In this document: positions 1 through 8,144 of the stretch, piece by piece
Numbering within the stretch: position 1 is the stretch's first letter
Layout of the letters: every line of letters starts with the position of its first letter
Assembly: GCA_028822445.1 (NCBI GenBank)
Contig: JAPKDQ010000011.1
Location: forward strand, 1 to 47,484
Direction of reading: 5' to 3'
Source of the DNA: Rhodospirillaceae bacterium
GTDB lineage: Bacteria > Pseudomonadota > Alphaproteobacteria > Rhodospirillales > Rhodospirillaceae
Length of the DNA stretch: 47,484 nt
The notes under the pieces: model-generated
Database searches by the model: none
The model's input: the letters and a program-made list of their open reading frames with translations, nothing else
Told to the model about the DNA's origin: nothing
Translations under genes and position numbers: made by a program

Positions 1-63
1 AGAGAGCTAGAGAGCTAGAGAGCTAGAGAGCTAGAGAGCTAGAGAGCTAGAGAGCTAGAGAGC
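1..63. repeat. 8-bp tandem repeat (unit agagagct, about 8 copies)
   Basis: The first 63 bases are nearly perfect head-to-tail copies of the 8-mer agagagct; the last copy ends in a instead of t. Each junction creates CTAG and AGCT palindromes. The array runs off the left window edge, so its full length is unknown. It lies upstream of the CoA-transferase gene and has no coding signature. It could be a genuine variable-number microsatellite or an assembly-edge artefact. Confidence 0.9.
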
Positions 64-146
64 ATAGCGAAGCGCTTGCCCAGCCTCATGGCAACTGTTA
101 CCTAAACTAACGGACAACGTCATATTTCAACTTAAGGATTGAGCTT

Positions 147-1343
147 ATGCCCGGCCCCCTTGACGGTATCAAAATACTGGAACTTACAGCTGTCGTGCTG
201 GGTCCATGGGCATGTCAGATGCTTGGCGACATGGGGGCAGACGTCATTAAGATTGAGGCGCCGTATGGAGACAGCAACAGATCTCTGGGCGCCGTCAGAA
301 ATACCAAAGGTATGGCTGCGCTATACCTAACCTGTAATAGAAACAAGCGCAGCCTGGTGCTTGACCTCAAGAAGCCAGAGGCTCGCGACGCACTACTGGA
401 GCTTGTGAAAACCGCAGACGTATTAGTCCACAACAACCGGCCGCAAGTGATGGATAAACTGAAACTAGATTACGACACCCTGAAGGCAATCAATCCAAAA
501 CTTATTTATTGCGGTTCATACGGTTACGGCAAGAAAGGACCTTACGGCGAAAAGGGAGCCTTGGATGACTCTATCCAAGCCGTTTCCGGCATTGCCATGC
601 TCAACAAGCTAGTGCTTGGCGAACCACGGTACCTTCCAACAATCGTTTGCGACAAGACAACGGCAATGGCCGTCGTACAAGCCGTGCTCGCCGCGCTGTT
701 CCACAGAGAACGAACAGGTCGCGGTCAAGAAATCGAAGTCCCTATGTACGAAACTATGGTTTCTTATGTGATGGCGGAGCATTTATGGGGTAGCACCTTC
801 GAGCCTCCCATCGGTGGACCTGGCTACATAAGATTAATGAGCGAACACCGCAAACCCTACCCAACCAAAGACGGCTATATCGCCATTCTTCCTTACTTGG
901 ATGCACACTGGGAGACCTTCTGCAAACTTGCTGGGCGTGAGGAACTGCTCGAAGACCCACGTTTCAAATCCTTATCTGACCGTGTTGCTAATATCGATGA
1001 TACGTATCAAGAAACCGGCAAAACAATGCTGAAGAAGACGACAAGAGAGTGGATGGATATATTTGGAAAAACCAGCGTCCCGACCATCATCGTCAATAGC
1101 CTGGAGGACCTGATCGATGACGAGCATCTCAATGCGGTCGGATTCTGGAAAACAATAGAACACCCAACCGAGGGTACACTGCGCACTCCAGCGTTCCCCA
1201 TTGCCTTCTCTGATTCACCTGCCGATATCCGCCGGCACGCGCCATTGCTAGGCGAGCATACAGTAGAAATATTGTCTGAAGCTGGCCTAGACCAAGCGAC
1301 TATCGACTCGATGATAGAAAGTGGTGCGACCAAAGTCGCCTAA
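147..1343 (+). CDS. CaiB/BaiF-family (class III) CoA-transferase
   Basis: This 398-residue protein has the length and layout of class III CoA-transferases, which move CoA between carboxylic acids through an aspartyl-CoA thioester. The N-terminus has the family pattern GPLDGIKILELT, followed by GDMGADVIKIE and the NRNKRSLVLDLKKPEAR block. Asp169, in the segment PTIVCDK, matches the catalytic aspartate position of the family. The start is an ATG with AAGGA 8 bases upstream (134-138). The substrate cannot be told from sequence; relatives act on carnitine, formyl, succinyl or other acyl-CoAs. It is the first gene of a plus-strand pair with the exported methyltransferase-like gene after it, 78 bases away, so shared transcription is possible but not shown. 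Confidence 0.9.
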   Translation: MPGPLDGIKILELTAVVLGPWACQMLGDMGADVIKIEAPYGDSNRSLGAVRNTKGMAALYLTCNRNKRSLVLDLKKPEARDALLELVKTADVLVHNNRPQVMDKLKLDYDTLKAINPKLIYCGSYGYGKKGPYGEKGALDDSIQAVSGIAMLNKLVLGEPRYLPTIVCDKTTAMAVVQAVLAALFHRERTGRGQEIEVPMYETMVSYVMAEHLWGSTFEPPIGGPGYIRLMSEHRKPYPTKDGYIAILPYLDAHWETFCKLAGREELLEDPRFKSLSDRVANIDDTYQETGKTMLKKTTREWMDIFGKTSVPTIIVNSLEDLIDDEHLNAVGFWKTIEHPTEGTLRTPAFPIAFSDSPADIRRHAPLLGEHTVEILSEAGLDQATIDSMIESGATKVA

Positions 1344-1421
1344 GAGTAAGGTTTTCAAGAGCTGGCACCTGGCGTAGGCTGAGTACTTAAAGTGATCCAA
1401 ACTCATTGGAGGACAATAATA

Positions 1422-2210
1422 GTGCCACGAATTTCTTTTGGTCTTGTGACAGCGACACTCGTTTTTTCAGCCTTAACCGCAAATGCACAATTAGCAAACA
1501 AGGTTATCTCTGCAAACGATATCGTTGTCCCCAGCTACATTTCTCGCGGCATTGAGAACGACCGACGACCAGAAGAAGAGAAAGCTCGGGATGCTAACCG
1601 TAAACCAGGCAAAGTTATGGCCTTCTTCGGCGTAAAACCCGGTGATAACGTTTCTGAACTCCTTACATTCGGCGGATACTACACAGGGGTTCTTTCTGAA
1701 ATCGTGGGCGAGACCGGTGTCGTTTACGGGCAAAACAACGATTGGATCATGAAGCGCCAAGAGGACGGAAAATCACCTATTGAAAAGCGCATTGCTGAAC
1801 AAGGCTTAAAGAACGTAGTTGATCTCGTTAGCGAACTCGAAGATCCAAAGTTACCCCGCGGGGAAATGGATGCGGTATTTATCGTTCTCATCTATCACGA
1901 TGCCATGGGCGGCTTTAACACTGACACAGATGCGATGAACAGGGCTGTTTACGATTCCCTTAAGCCCGGCGGCATCTATGGCGTTATCGAACATCATGCC
2001 GCGCCTGGCATGGGCCTTTTAGATCTGACTAAAAACCACCGTACAGAACGGCACCTCGTTGTCGAAGATATATTGAAGGCTGGTTTTGAATTAGCTGGCG
2101 AAACTGATCTCCTAGAGAATTTAAGTGACCCCCTGGATGTCAGTGTGTTTTCACCAACCATCCGCGGAAAAACCCATCGGTTTGTTCTAAAGTTCCGCAA
2201 GCCTTCATAG
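1422..2210 (+). CDS. Exported COG4798-type class I SAM methyltransferase-like protein
   Basis: The protein has about 262 residues. I chose the GTG at 1422 because GGAGGA (1408-1413) lies 8 bases upstream; the GTG at 1392 has no such site. With this start the N-terminus is a clean Sec signal peptide with cleavage expected after LTANA. The mature part resembles predicted methyltransferases of the COG4798 group: KPGDNVSELLTFGGYYTGVL stands where the SAM-binding loop should be, then VVYGQN, then LKPGGIYGVIEHHA. The glycine-rich loop is less canonical than in cytoplasmic enzymes, so SAM binding is uncertain. It is convergent with the isochorismatase gene, with a 20-base gap. Substrate unknown. A methyltransferase fold outside the cytoplasm is unusual and recurs in this window. 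Confidence 0.75.
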   Translation: MPRISFGLVTATLVFSALTANAQLANKVISANDIVVPSYISRGIENDRRPEEEKARDANRKPGKVMAFFGVKPGDNVSELLTFGGYYTGVLSEIVGETGVVYGQNNDWIMKRQEDGKSPIEKRIAEQGLKNVVDLVSELEDPKLPRGEMDAVFIVLIYHDAMGGFNTDTDAMNRAVYDSLKPGGIYGVIEHHAAPGMGLLDLTKNHRTERHLVVEDILKAGFELAGETDLLENLSDPLDVSVFSPTIRGKTHRFVLKFRKPS

Positions 2211-2230
2211 AGACATCCAGGTGCCGCCGG

Positions 2231-2863
2231 CTATCGCGCTTGATGTGCGAAGTCAGCCACCCCTGCTTTGATCGCATCTACCATATCGAGTTCTGGTACT
2301 ACACGACCAAACGCTAGAGCAAAGAGCTCCATTGCTCGATCGTGAAAGTCTCGCTTTAAGTCGCCACAGGCCTCGGGAACCACAAAAGTGCGATAATCCA
2401 TCATGGCTAAGTCCCGCACTGTGCTCTCTACGCACATAGAGGTAGTCACACCGCCGACAACCAGACTCTCTATTTTTTGTTGCTGCAGAAGATCAGGAAG
2501 TGGCGATTTTATCATTGCCGAATATCGCTGCTTTTCTATGACAATATCCGATGAATGCACTTCAAGACTGGGCATTATATTTCGATCCGGCCGATCAGCG
2601 CGAAGAGCATTCTCCTCAGAAAGGTTAGGTCTCAGTTCTGATGTCGTCAGACCTCCATTTGAATAATCTGACGCAAAAGCCATCGTCGTGAAGATCACAG
2701 GCATACCGGCTTTGCGCGATGAATCTGCTAATCGCTTAGCCGACTGCAGGACTGGTTCAAATCCTGAAACATCAGTCCTCTGCCCTGTGTGACCCGCGGG
2801 TGAACAAAAACCAACCTGTAAATCAATCAGTAGTAAAGCCGAAGTCTTAGCCTGAAATAGCAT
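2231..2863 (-). CDS. Isochorismatase-family cysteine hydrolase
   Basis: This 210-residue alpha/beta hydrolase belongs to the isochorismatase/nicotinamidase superfamily. The catalytic triad is visible: Asp in LLIDLQVGF, Lys in IEKQRYSAM and nucleophilic Cys in TTSMCVESTVRDL. Family members hydrolyse isochorismate, nicotinamide, N-carbamoyl compounds or similar amides; the substrate here is not determinable. The ATG at 2863 is preferred over a TTG at 2890 because a purine-rich AGGGG site lies upstream of it and the fold begins soon after. It stands alone on the minus strand, downstream of the COQ9/def pair and convergent with the methyltransferase-like gene. Confidence 0.88.
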   Translation of the reverse strand: MLFQAKTSALLLIDLQVGFCSPAGHTGQRTDVSGFEPVLQSAKRLADSSRKAGMPVIFTTMAFASDYSNGGLTTSELRPNLSEENALRADRPDRNIMPSLEVHSSDIVIEKQRYSAMIKSPLPDLLQQQKIESLVVGGVTTSMCVESTVRDLAMMDYRTFVVPEACGDLKRDFHDRAMELFALAFGRVVPELDMVDAIKAGVADFAHQAR

Positions 2864-2929
2864 ACCCTCACCCCTTGTATAATTTGGCAAACATAACCAA
2901 GTATTTTAACGGGAAAAACCAAATGTGTA

Positions 2930-3577
2930 TTAGCGTAATACTGCCTGGCGCACGCGCCTCAGAGCGCTTAGAGGGTTAGGCAAGCGAGAGAACGCTTCCT
3001 CGAGACGTGCCTGAATCTTTGGCACTTTCATGACATTAGCAATACGCCGGTCAAGGAATGCCCAGGTATCCGCGCAGCCCTCAGACCGGTCGTCAAGCCA
3101 GACCAAGAGGGTTGAGGAATATACAGCGGCTAGTAATCCACGCTTAGTATAAAAATTAAAGTCTGTTGCAGTGTCGCCAGCGGCACGCCATATGGCATCT
3201 ATGGTAGCGTATCCACTACGAACACTATTCTCTGCAAATCCAGGAAGAATAGACAACGCTATAGCTCGGCGAACAGCCTCTCTGTGGGGTGTCCAACGTG
3301 TCAAACGCACTCGAACGATTGTCGCTATTCGATCTCGAATTCGAAGAGACCCGAGATCAACGGCCATTAAATCTTCCAACATGAAACGATCAGCCAAATC
3401 GAACCAATGGTTAACTACACCACGGGGTCCATTTGGAAATAAGACATTCACGTCGTCACATGTCAGACCAATATCGTCTGCCCCTCTTATGAGAGAATCA
3501 GCTGTCCAGCCGTCAAAGGGGACGTGCATCAACGATGCGAGAGTAAGGTCATCACAGAGACCCTCTTTAGCGCTCAT
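2930..3577 (-). CDS. coq9: COQ9 family protein (ubiquinone biosynthesis)
   Basis: This 215-residue protein carries the COQ9 C-terminal signature, with GDTATDFNFYTKRGLLAAVY followed by SSTLLVWLDDRSEG. In mitochondria and alphaproteobacteria COQ9 is a lipid-binding TetR-like protein that supports ubiquinone hydroxylation; that role is taken from the family. Its ATG overlaps the stop of peptide deformylase (ATGA, 3574-3577), so the two are probably translationally coupled. Another ubiquinone-linked family, an ABC1/UbiB kinase, lies further along at 16.1 kb. Confidence 0.88.
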   Translation of the reverse strand: MSAKEGLCDDLTLASLMHVPFDGWTADSLIRGADDIGLTCDDVNVLFPNGPRGVVNHWFDLADRFMLEDLMAVDLGSLRIRDRIATIVRVRLTRWTPHREAVRRAIALSILPGFAENSVRSGYATIDAIWRAAGDTATDFNFYTKRGLLAAVYSSTLLVWLDDRSEGCADTWAFLDRRIANVMKVPKIQARLEEAFSRLPNPLSALRRVRQAVLR

Positions 3578-4173
3578 AGCGCCGTCTCAGATGTGTCAGG
3601 CTCTGCAAAGAAAGCCTCTCCTTCATCCGATGGGTCATCGGCCTCAACGGCCACTGTACCCGCGTCGGGTTCATCTCTTTCATCAACAAAAGACAGTGTA
3701 GAGATATCCGTCATTCTCATCGGATATAGAATGCCGTCGAGGTGATCACATTCATGCTGAACGACACGCGCATGGAAGCCTTGGCTTGAGCGTTCTTGCA
3801 AGGATCCATCCACGTCTTGGTAAGAATACTTGATCTGCGTCCAGCGTGGGACAACACCAGTTAGGCTTGGGACAGACAGGCAGCCTTCCCAGGCTTCCGA
3901 TATTTCATCCGATTCTGGCTTGATAACAGGATTAATCATGACAGTTAATGGAACTTCTATTTCGCCATCCCGTCCTTCAGGAACAAAGAAAACAACAATC
4001 CTTAGAGGCACATAAACCTGCGGCGCAGCAAGACCAACCCCGCCAGAATGAACCATCGTTTCTTTCATATCTTCTATGAAAGCGCGGAGTTCTGGGTCAC
4101 GGAAGTTCGTAACTTCTTGAGACTGCCCCTTTAAAATTGGGTGACCCATAAGGGCGATATCTAAGATGGCCAT
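3574..4173 (-). CDS. def: Peptide deformylase
   Basis: This 199-residue metalloenzyme removes the formyl group from the initiator methionine of new proteins. All three motifs are present: GGVGLAAPQ (residues 44-52), EGCLSVP with metal-ligand Cys98, and HECDH with ligands His140 and His144 and catalytic Glu141. The core ends near residue 155. After it comes an acidic tail of about 40 residues rich in Asp, Glu and Ala that is not part of the catalytic fold. The gene overlaps COQ9 by four bases. The usual partner fmt is not in the window. Confidence 0.95.
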   Translation of the reverse strand: MAILDIALMGHPILKGQSQEVTNFRDPELRAFIEDMKETMVHSGGVGLAAPQVYVPLRIVVFFVPEGRDGEIEVPLTVMINPVIKPESDEISEAWEGCLSVPSLTGVVPRWTQIKYSYQDVDGSLQERSSQGFHARVVQHECDHLDGILYPMRMTDISTLSFVDERDEPDAGTVAVEADDPSDEGEAFFAEPDTSETAL

Positions 4174-4317
4174 ATATTGCCGACTACTTTATTGCAGAAA
4201 TGCTAAAGAGCGCTACTTTGTCTAGGTGATTAATATAAGTGTCCATGGGTTAAGAGCAAATGCCAAATTCCGCAGAATTCAAGCGGTTATGACCTTTAAA
4301 ACCTTCGTTAAGGGGCC

Positions 4318-4346
4318 TTCACAATGTAGATTCCCTATGATATATA
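4318..4346 (+). promoter_or_regulatory. Putative sigma-70 promoter of rpsU
   Basis: TTCACA (4318-4323) and TATATA (4341-4346) are separated by 17 bases, about 70 bases ahead of the S21 start. The elements are near-consensus by eye only; an overlapping TATGAT at 4336 is an alternative -10 with poor spacing. Confidence 0.35.
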
Positions 4347-4416
4347 CCGCGCCTTCTATGTTGCTAGTGTTTTGGCAGATCTAAGCGAACAATTTAGTTA
4401 AAAAAGGAGACGAACC

Positions 4417-4623
4417 CTGGTTCAGGTCGTCGTACGCGATAACAATGTCGATCAGGCGCTAAAAGCCCTGAAGAAAAAGATGCAGCGGGAAGGCGTATTC
4501 CGCGAGATGAAGCTTCGTAAATCCTACGAGAAACCGTCGGAAAAACGCGCTCGAGAAAAATCCGAGGCCGTCCGTCGTGCCCGTAAGCTTGAGCGTAAAC
4601 GCATCGAACGAGAGGGCTTTTAG
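4417..4623 (+). CDS. rpsU: 30S ribosomal protein S21, apparent CTG start
   Basis: Reading from CTG at 4417 gives 68 residues typical of alphaproteobacterial S21: [20 protein letters not shown], then [13 protein letters not shown], then a basic tail ending in [11 protein letters not shown]21 is a small-subunit protein near the mRNA/anti-SD region and aids initiation. The start is set by AGGAGA at 4405-4410, six bases upstream, and by homology, because S21 usually begins MVQV or MQV. An in-frame TAA at 4399-4401 rules out an upstream start. The only later in-frame ATGs fall inside the conserved domain. The initiator therefore appears to be CTG, a rare start codon, unless the assembly carries an error at 4417. 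Confidence 0.92.
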   Translation: MVQVVVRDNNVDQALKALKKKMQREGVFREMKLRKSYEKPSEKRAREKSEAVRRARKLERKRIEREGF

Positions 4624-4670
4624 GCCTTTTCTCTGCTGGTGAGCGTACTTAGCCTTCCAAAAACTTATGC

Positions 4671-4703
4671 CGGCGTAGCTATTTCTTAGCTGCGCCGTTT
4701 GCG
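4671..4703 (+). terminator. Probable rho-independent terminator after rpsU
   Basis: The arms cggcgtagct (4671-4680) and agctgcgccg (4688-4697) form a 10-bp stem with one G-T pair and a 7-base loop, followed by a short T run (tttgcg). The stem is strong but the T tract weak. Confidence 0.6.
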
Positions 4704-5172
4704 TATTAGATAGCCTAAATCGGAAAACTCTAATATTGGGCTCTCAATTCACGACAGCGTTCCTTTGGCGGTGGCAAGCCAATCCCTAGACATCTGAAGA
4801 ACAGAGGTACCCGATCAACTGATCTTTCTCGCACCGCCAATCTTCCCGAATTGGCCTAAACAGCATCCAACGAAGGGCCCTTGCCGCTGCAACAATCGTA
4901 ATACTTACTGCAGAGAATTTTATCTCCGGTCTAATTGCTAATAGTAGCCAATATCTTTGGCTCGCGGAAATTAATACCGAATTAATGGCTGTCTCAAGGA
5001 TGGGTCAAGGAGAGCCTTAGACTAGGGACACCTAGTGTGTGTTCCGGCGCACCACAGCCATTCGGGTTTTTGCTCTCCATAGCTCATCTAAACAGCCTGT
5101 TGGCGGCAGCTTGCTGTCCAGGCTCGGGAGGGTTAAATTCTCACATAGTTTTTTATGATAGCGAGGCGCGAC
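4704..5172. other. Intergenic region without recognised gene
   Basis: About 470 bases between the rpsU terminator and the methyltransferase at 5173. I see no convincing open frame, RNA gene or repeat. It presumably includes the promoter of the downstream gene. Confidence 0.6.
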
Positions 5173-6258
5173 ATGACCCAATCAAATTATTTTGTCGACC
5201 GCGGCATGAATGGTAACACCCCTGCCCTACCGTCTCGAGCAGACGAGAGCTTTGTAGATTACGTGTGCGAGGCCCGCAACACGCTCCTGCACGCGCGTTG
5301 GAAGCAAATGGGTGAGCACGGCAACAAGAAACTTAAGAATCACGGTATAAAAATTAAGTATAGCGCCGATTGTGTCGAGCAGGTTAGAGACGTGATAGCT
5401 GGGGATATGGAACTGTCGAGTTTCATGCGCATCAAACGCAGTTATCAAGAAATTTATAAGGACCGCATTATTGGGTCCATTAATACTCAACGCGACGAAT
5501 GGCTGCGCAAGCTCGATGAGGCCGAAACCGCTGGGCCGGGGTCACTCACCTATGACCCACATTTCCCCATGCCAGACTATGCAAAGGTTCAGATACATAT
5601 TCAGCCGAAAGGTTACGTCGGCGATGACCTAGCAGGTCTTTACTACGACTGTGGTACGCAAGTGTTCTTTGGTGGAAATAATGCTGGTGATGCCTGGCAT
5701 CGTGAATTGGCTGAACGCACAGCGTTACCAGAAGATGGTAATCTCGATCGCATACTAGAGATTGGATGCTCCGTTGGTCAGTTAGCCTGCGAGCTAAAAA
5801 AACGCAACACAGATGCAGAAGTTTGGGCCACAGATATTTCTGCACCAATGGTTCGCTACGGGCACTGGCGAGCAATGCAGCAAGACCTAGATGTCAATTT
5901 TGCTCAAATGGCGTCTGAGGCATTGGAATTTCCAGACGGTCACTTTGACCTCGTCACAGCTCATATTCTTTTCCATGAAATTCCCCGGTCAGTAATTGAG
6001 AAGACGCTTGCTGAAGCGCTGCGCGTCCTGCGTCCGGGTGGTACCTTTGTGTTATGGGATTTCTCTAGCGCCTCGGACGAGAAGCCTGGCTACGGGGGCT
6101 TCCTAGGCCTCATGGACTCGGCCGATAATGGCGAGCCCTACGCACCGGGATTCGTGACCATGGGGGTTGAAAAAATCATCGAGGATACAGGCTTCGTGAT
6201 TCGCTCTATTGGCAACCCGGCACGGATGCATGATCGCGTTTGCGACAAGCCCGCATAA
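5173..6258 (+). CDS. Class I SAM methyltransferase, cytoplasmic member of the family exported at 22.9-25.6 kb
   Basis: This protein has about 361 residues. The ATG at 5173 is preferred because GAGG lies just upstream; an ATG at 5155 has no ribosome-binding site. No signal peptide is present. An N-terminal helical domain (about residues 20-190) carries the motif IHIQPKGYVGDDLAG, shared with the two Tat-exported proteins. The SAM domain follows: ILEIGCSVGQL (about 194-204), acidic Asp221 in ATDISAPMVRYG, and LRVLRPGG. It is 19 bases upstream of an exported NADP-binding protein, so an operon is likely. Methyl acceptor unknown. Confidence 0.8.
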   Translation: MTQSNYFVDRGMNGNTPALPSRADESFVDYVCEARNTLLHARWKQMGEHGNKKLKNHGIKIKYSADCVEQVRDVIAGDMELSSFMRIKRSYQEIYKDRIIGSINTQRDEWLRKLDEAETAGPGSLTYDPHFPMPDYAKVQIHIQPKGYVGDDLAGLYYDCGTQVFFGGNNAGDAWHRELAERTALPEDGNLDRILEIGCSVGQLACELKKRNTDAEVWATDISAPMVRYGHWRAMQQDLDVNFAQMASEALEFPDGHFDLVTAHILFHEIPRSVIEKTLAEALRVLRPGGTFVLWDFSSASDEKPGYGGFLGLMDSADNGEPYAPGFVTMGVEKIIEDTGFVIRSIGNPARMHDRVCDKPA

Positions 6259-6277
6259 CTTCAATTAGGAATACTCC

Positions 6278-7069
6278 ATGACAACGCGCCGTGCCTTTGC
6301 CGCCATAGCAGTCTCTCTTTTTGTATTCGTCACCATACCTGTATCGGCAGAAGTCGTTGCCATTATAGGTACCGGTAGAATGGGAGGCGCGATTGGGCCT
6401 CGCTTTGCTGAAACAGGTCACAAGGTAATTTACGGCTCACGCAACCCGGCTTCTAAAAAAGTAAACGCGTTGGTAACGCAAACAGGACACGGTGCGCGCG
6501 CAGACACATCGGCGAAGGCTATTGCAGAGGCTGACATCATCGTGTTAGCGCTGCTTTGGTCCGCCACAGAGGATTTAATTAAGGAGAATGTCGACAAGCT
6601 CGACGGCAAGATCATCTTCGACATCACCAACGCAACTCTAAAAGCATTACAGCCAGATCGAGAGGGCGCGGTGGACAGCTCTGCAGGCGCGCTGATCCAG
6701 GCCTGGGCACCTAACGCGAAAGTCGTGAAGGCATTCAATACTGTTGGCTATCATGTCGTCGCCGACCCGGAACACGCCGGTGGACCCGTCACAGTTCCTC
6801 TGGTCGGCAATGATCAAGCCGCGGTGGAGCACGTGTCAGAAATTGTTCAAGCCATGGGCTTTCAAACCATAATCCTTGGCGGCATTGAACAGGCGCATGT
6901 CCTTGAGGGCATGGCGACCCTTTACTTCGTGCCTTATGGCTCAGGACGCTTCGACGAAGCCTTTGAGTACTATTTCCGAAAAGGTACCGCCCCAGAAGGC
7001 ATCGGCTCCGCCCAAGTTCGCGGCGCAGATATATCAGTGTCGACGACGCTAGCTGATGAAACAAGATAA
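6278..7069 (+). CDS. Exported NAD(P)-binding Rossmann protein, F420:NADP oxidoreductase-like
   Basis: This 263-residue protein starts at an ATG with AGGA 7 bases upstream. The N-terminus MTTRRAFAAIAVS is a Tat-like twin-arginine signal, with cleavage expected after PVSA. The Rossmann fold begins at once with VVAIIGTGRMGGAIG, followed by KVIYGSRNP, where the Ser-Arg is typical of NADP-phosphate recognition. Later segments (DIIVLALLW, DITNA, VVKAFNTVG) match the F420-dependent NADP oxidoreductase-like family (COG2085). In bacteria lacking F420 such proteins often act on other substrates. It follows the cytoplasmic methyltransferase and overlaps the convergent SDR by 100 bases at its 3' end. Confidence 0.78.
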   Translation: MTTRRAFAAIAVSLFVFVTIPVSAEVVAIIGTGRMGGAIGPRFAETGHKVIYGSRNPASKKVNALVTQTGHGARADTSAKAIAEADIIVLALLWSATEDLIKENVDKLDGKIIFDITNATLKALQPDREGAVDSSAGALIQAWAPNAKVVKAFNTVGYHVVADPEHAGGPVTVPLVGNDQAAVEHVSEIVQAMGFQTIILGGIEQAHVLEGMATLYFVPYGSGRFDEAFEYYFRKGTAPEGIGSAQVRGADISVSTTLADETR

Positions 7070-8100
7070 GGCTGCGTAAGGCCTTCCGAGACGGTCCAAA
7101 GCCGTTCGGCCATGGCCGCGTTTTCCATATTTTGACCAGCGACTACGGGATTGCAGTCCTCAAAGTAGAAGCCACTGATTTCTGAGAGCCCAGGTGCAGT
7201 CGCCGCATAGGTTTCCGTGGCTGCACCCGCTTCAACAGTTTTAAAGAACGGCAGCGCCCAGCTGAATAGATTGGCAAATATCCGGATATACGACGGATAG
7301 TGGCGGCCAAGATTGGTATTGATGACCCCCGGATGAATCACATTGGCCGTCGCTGTTGATTCCCCTAACCGGCGAGCCAATTCTAGCGAGAACAGACCGT
7401 TCGCGAGCTTGGAATGCCCATAAGCTGTATTTGGTACATATTCGCCCCATGCACCGTCCAAGTTATCAAACTGAATTCCGGTGTCTGGTGCCCACATGTA
7501 TCCCTGTGAACCGACCGTCACAAAACGGCCTTGTGAGGCTGACTTCACTTGTTCCATCAGGCGATTGGCGAGAATAAAGTGGCCCAAGTGATTGATGACG
7601 AAGTGACGTTCAATGCCGTTGACCTGTTGAAGTTCCGGCAGCGCCATAACACCTGCATTGAGAATCAACATATCGATAGGTGCACCCGTCGCCCCGATAG
7701 CGTCCGCGCATACAGCCATGGTTTCAAACTGTTCCAGATCGCCGGCGAAGGGTGTCGTGGTTCCAACTACAGAATTGCATGCGTCCGTCGCCTTCTCCAT
7801 GCTCCGCGCGACACCAAATACGTGTGCCCCGCGAGAGGCCAGCACTCGCATAGTCTCGTAGCCAAGCCCTGAATTACAACCGGTGATGACCGCGGTCTTT
7901 CCGGACAAATCAAGTCCGGCAGTAACCTCCTCCGCTGTCGACTCTTTCCCAAAGTTGCTCATTGGCACACCATCCGGCCGAATAATCAGGGGGGCCTCCT
8001 CATCCCCGCCACAGGCTGATAGGGACGTTGCAGCAACAAGGGCAGTAGTGCCCGTGAATAGATGGCGGCGCGATAGGCCGGACTGGGTGTCTTTACTCAT
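6970..8100 (-). CDS. Tat-exported lipoprotein short-chain dehydrogenase/reductase
   Basis: This 376-residue protein has a twin-arginine motif (SRRHLF) and a lipobox (LSAC followed by GG), so it is predicted to be a Tat-exported, membrane-anchored lipoprotein. The mature part is a classical SDR close to the retinol-dehydrogenase/WWOX type: NAD(P) loop TGCNSGLGYE, NAG motif LNAGVMAL, serine in VGSQGYMW and catalytic Tyr and Lys in AYGHSKLAN. AAAGGA lies upstream of the ATG. It sits 44 bases after pntB in the same direction and is probably the last gene of the transhydrogenase operon. Its last 33 residues are antisense to the end of the convergent NADP-binding gene. Substrate unknown. Confidence 0.8.
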   Translation of the reverse strand: MSKDTQSGLSRRHLFTGTTALVAATSLSACGGDEEAPLIIRPDGVPMSNFGKESTAEEVTAGLDLSGKTAVITGCNSGLGYETMRVLASRGAHVFGVARSMEKATDACNSVVGTTTPFAGDLEQFETMAVCADAIGATGAPIDMLILNAGVMALPELQQVNGIERHFVINHLGHFILANRLMEQVKSASQGRFVTVGSQGYMWAPDTGIQFDNLDGAWGEYVPNTAYGHSKLANGLFSLELARRLGESTATANVIHPGVINTNLGRHYPSYIRIFANLFSWALPFFKTVEAGAATETYAATAPGLSEISGFYFEDCNPVVAGQNMENAAMAERLWTVSEGLTQPYLVSSASVVDTDISAPRTWAEPMPSGAVPFRK

Positions 8101-8144
8101 GGTGAGATTCCTTTTGGAATAACAGTATCTCGTTATACAAACGT

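Noticed and set aside
7549-7872. A 107-codon plus-strand frame inside the SDR gene
   Set aside because: It is antisense to well-conserved SDR motifs and has no features of its own.
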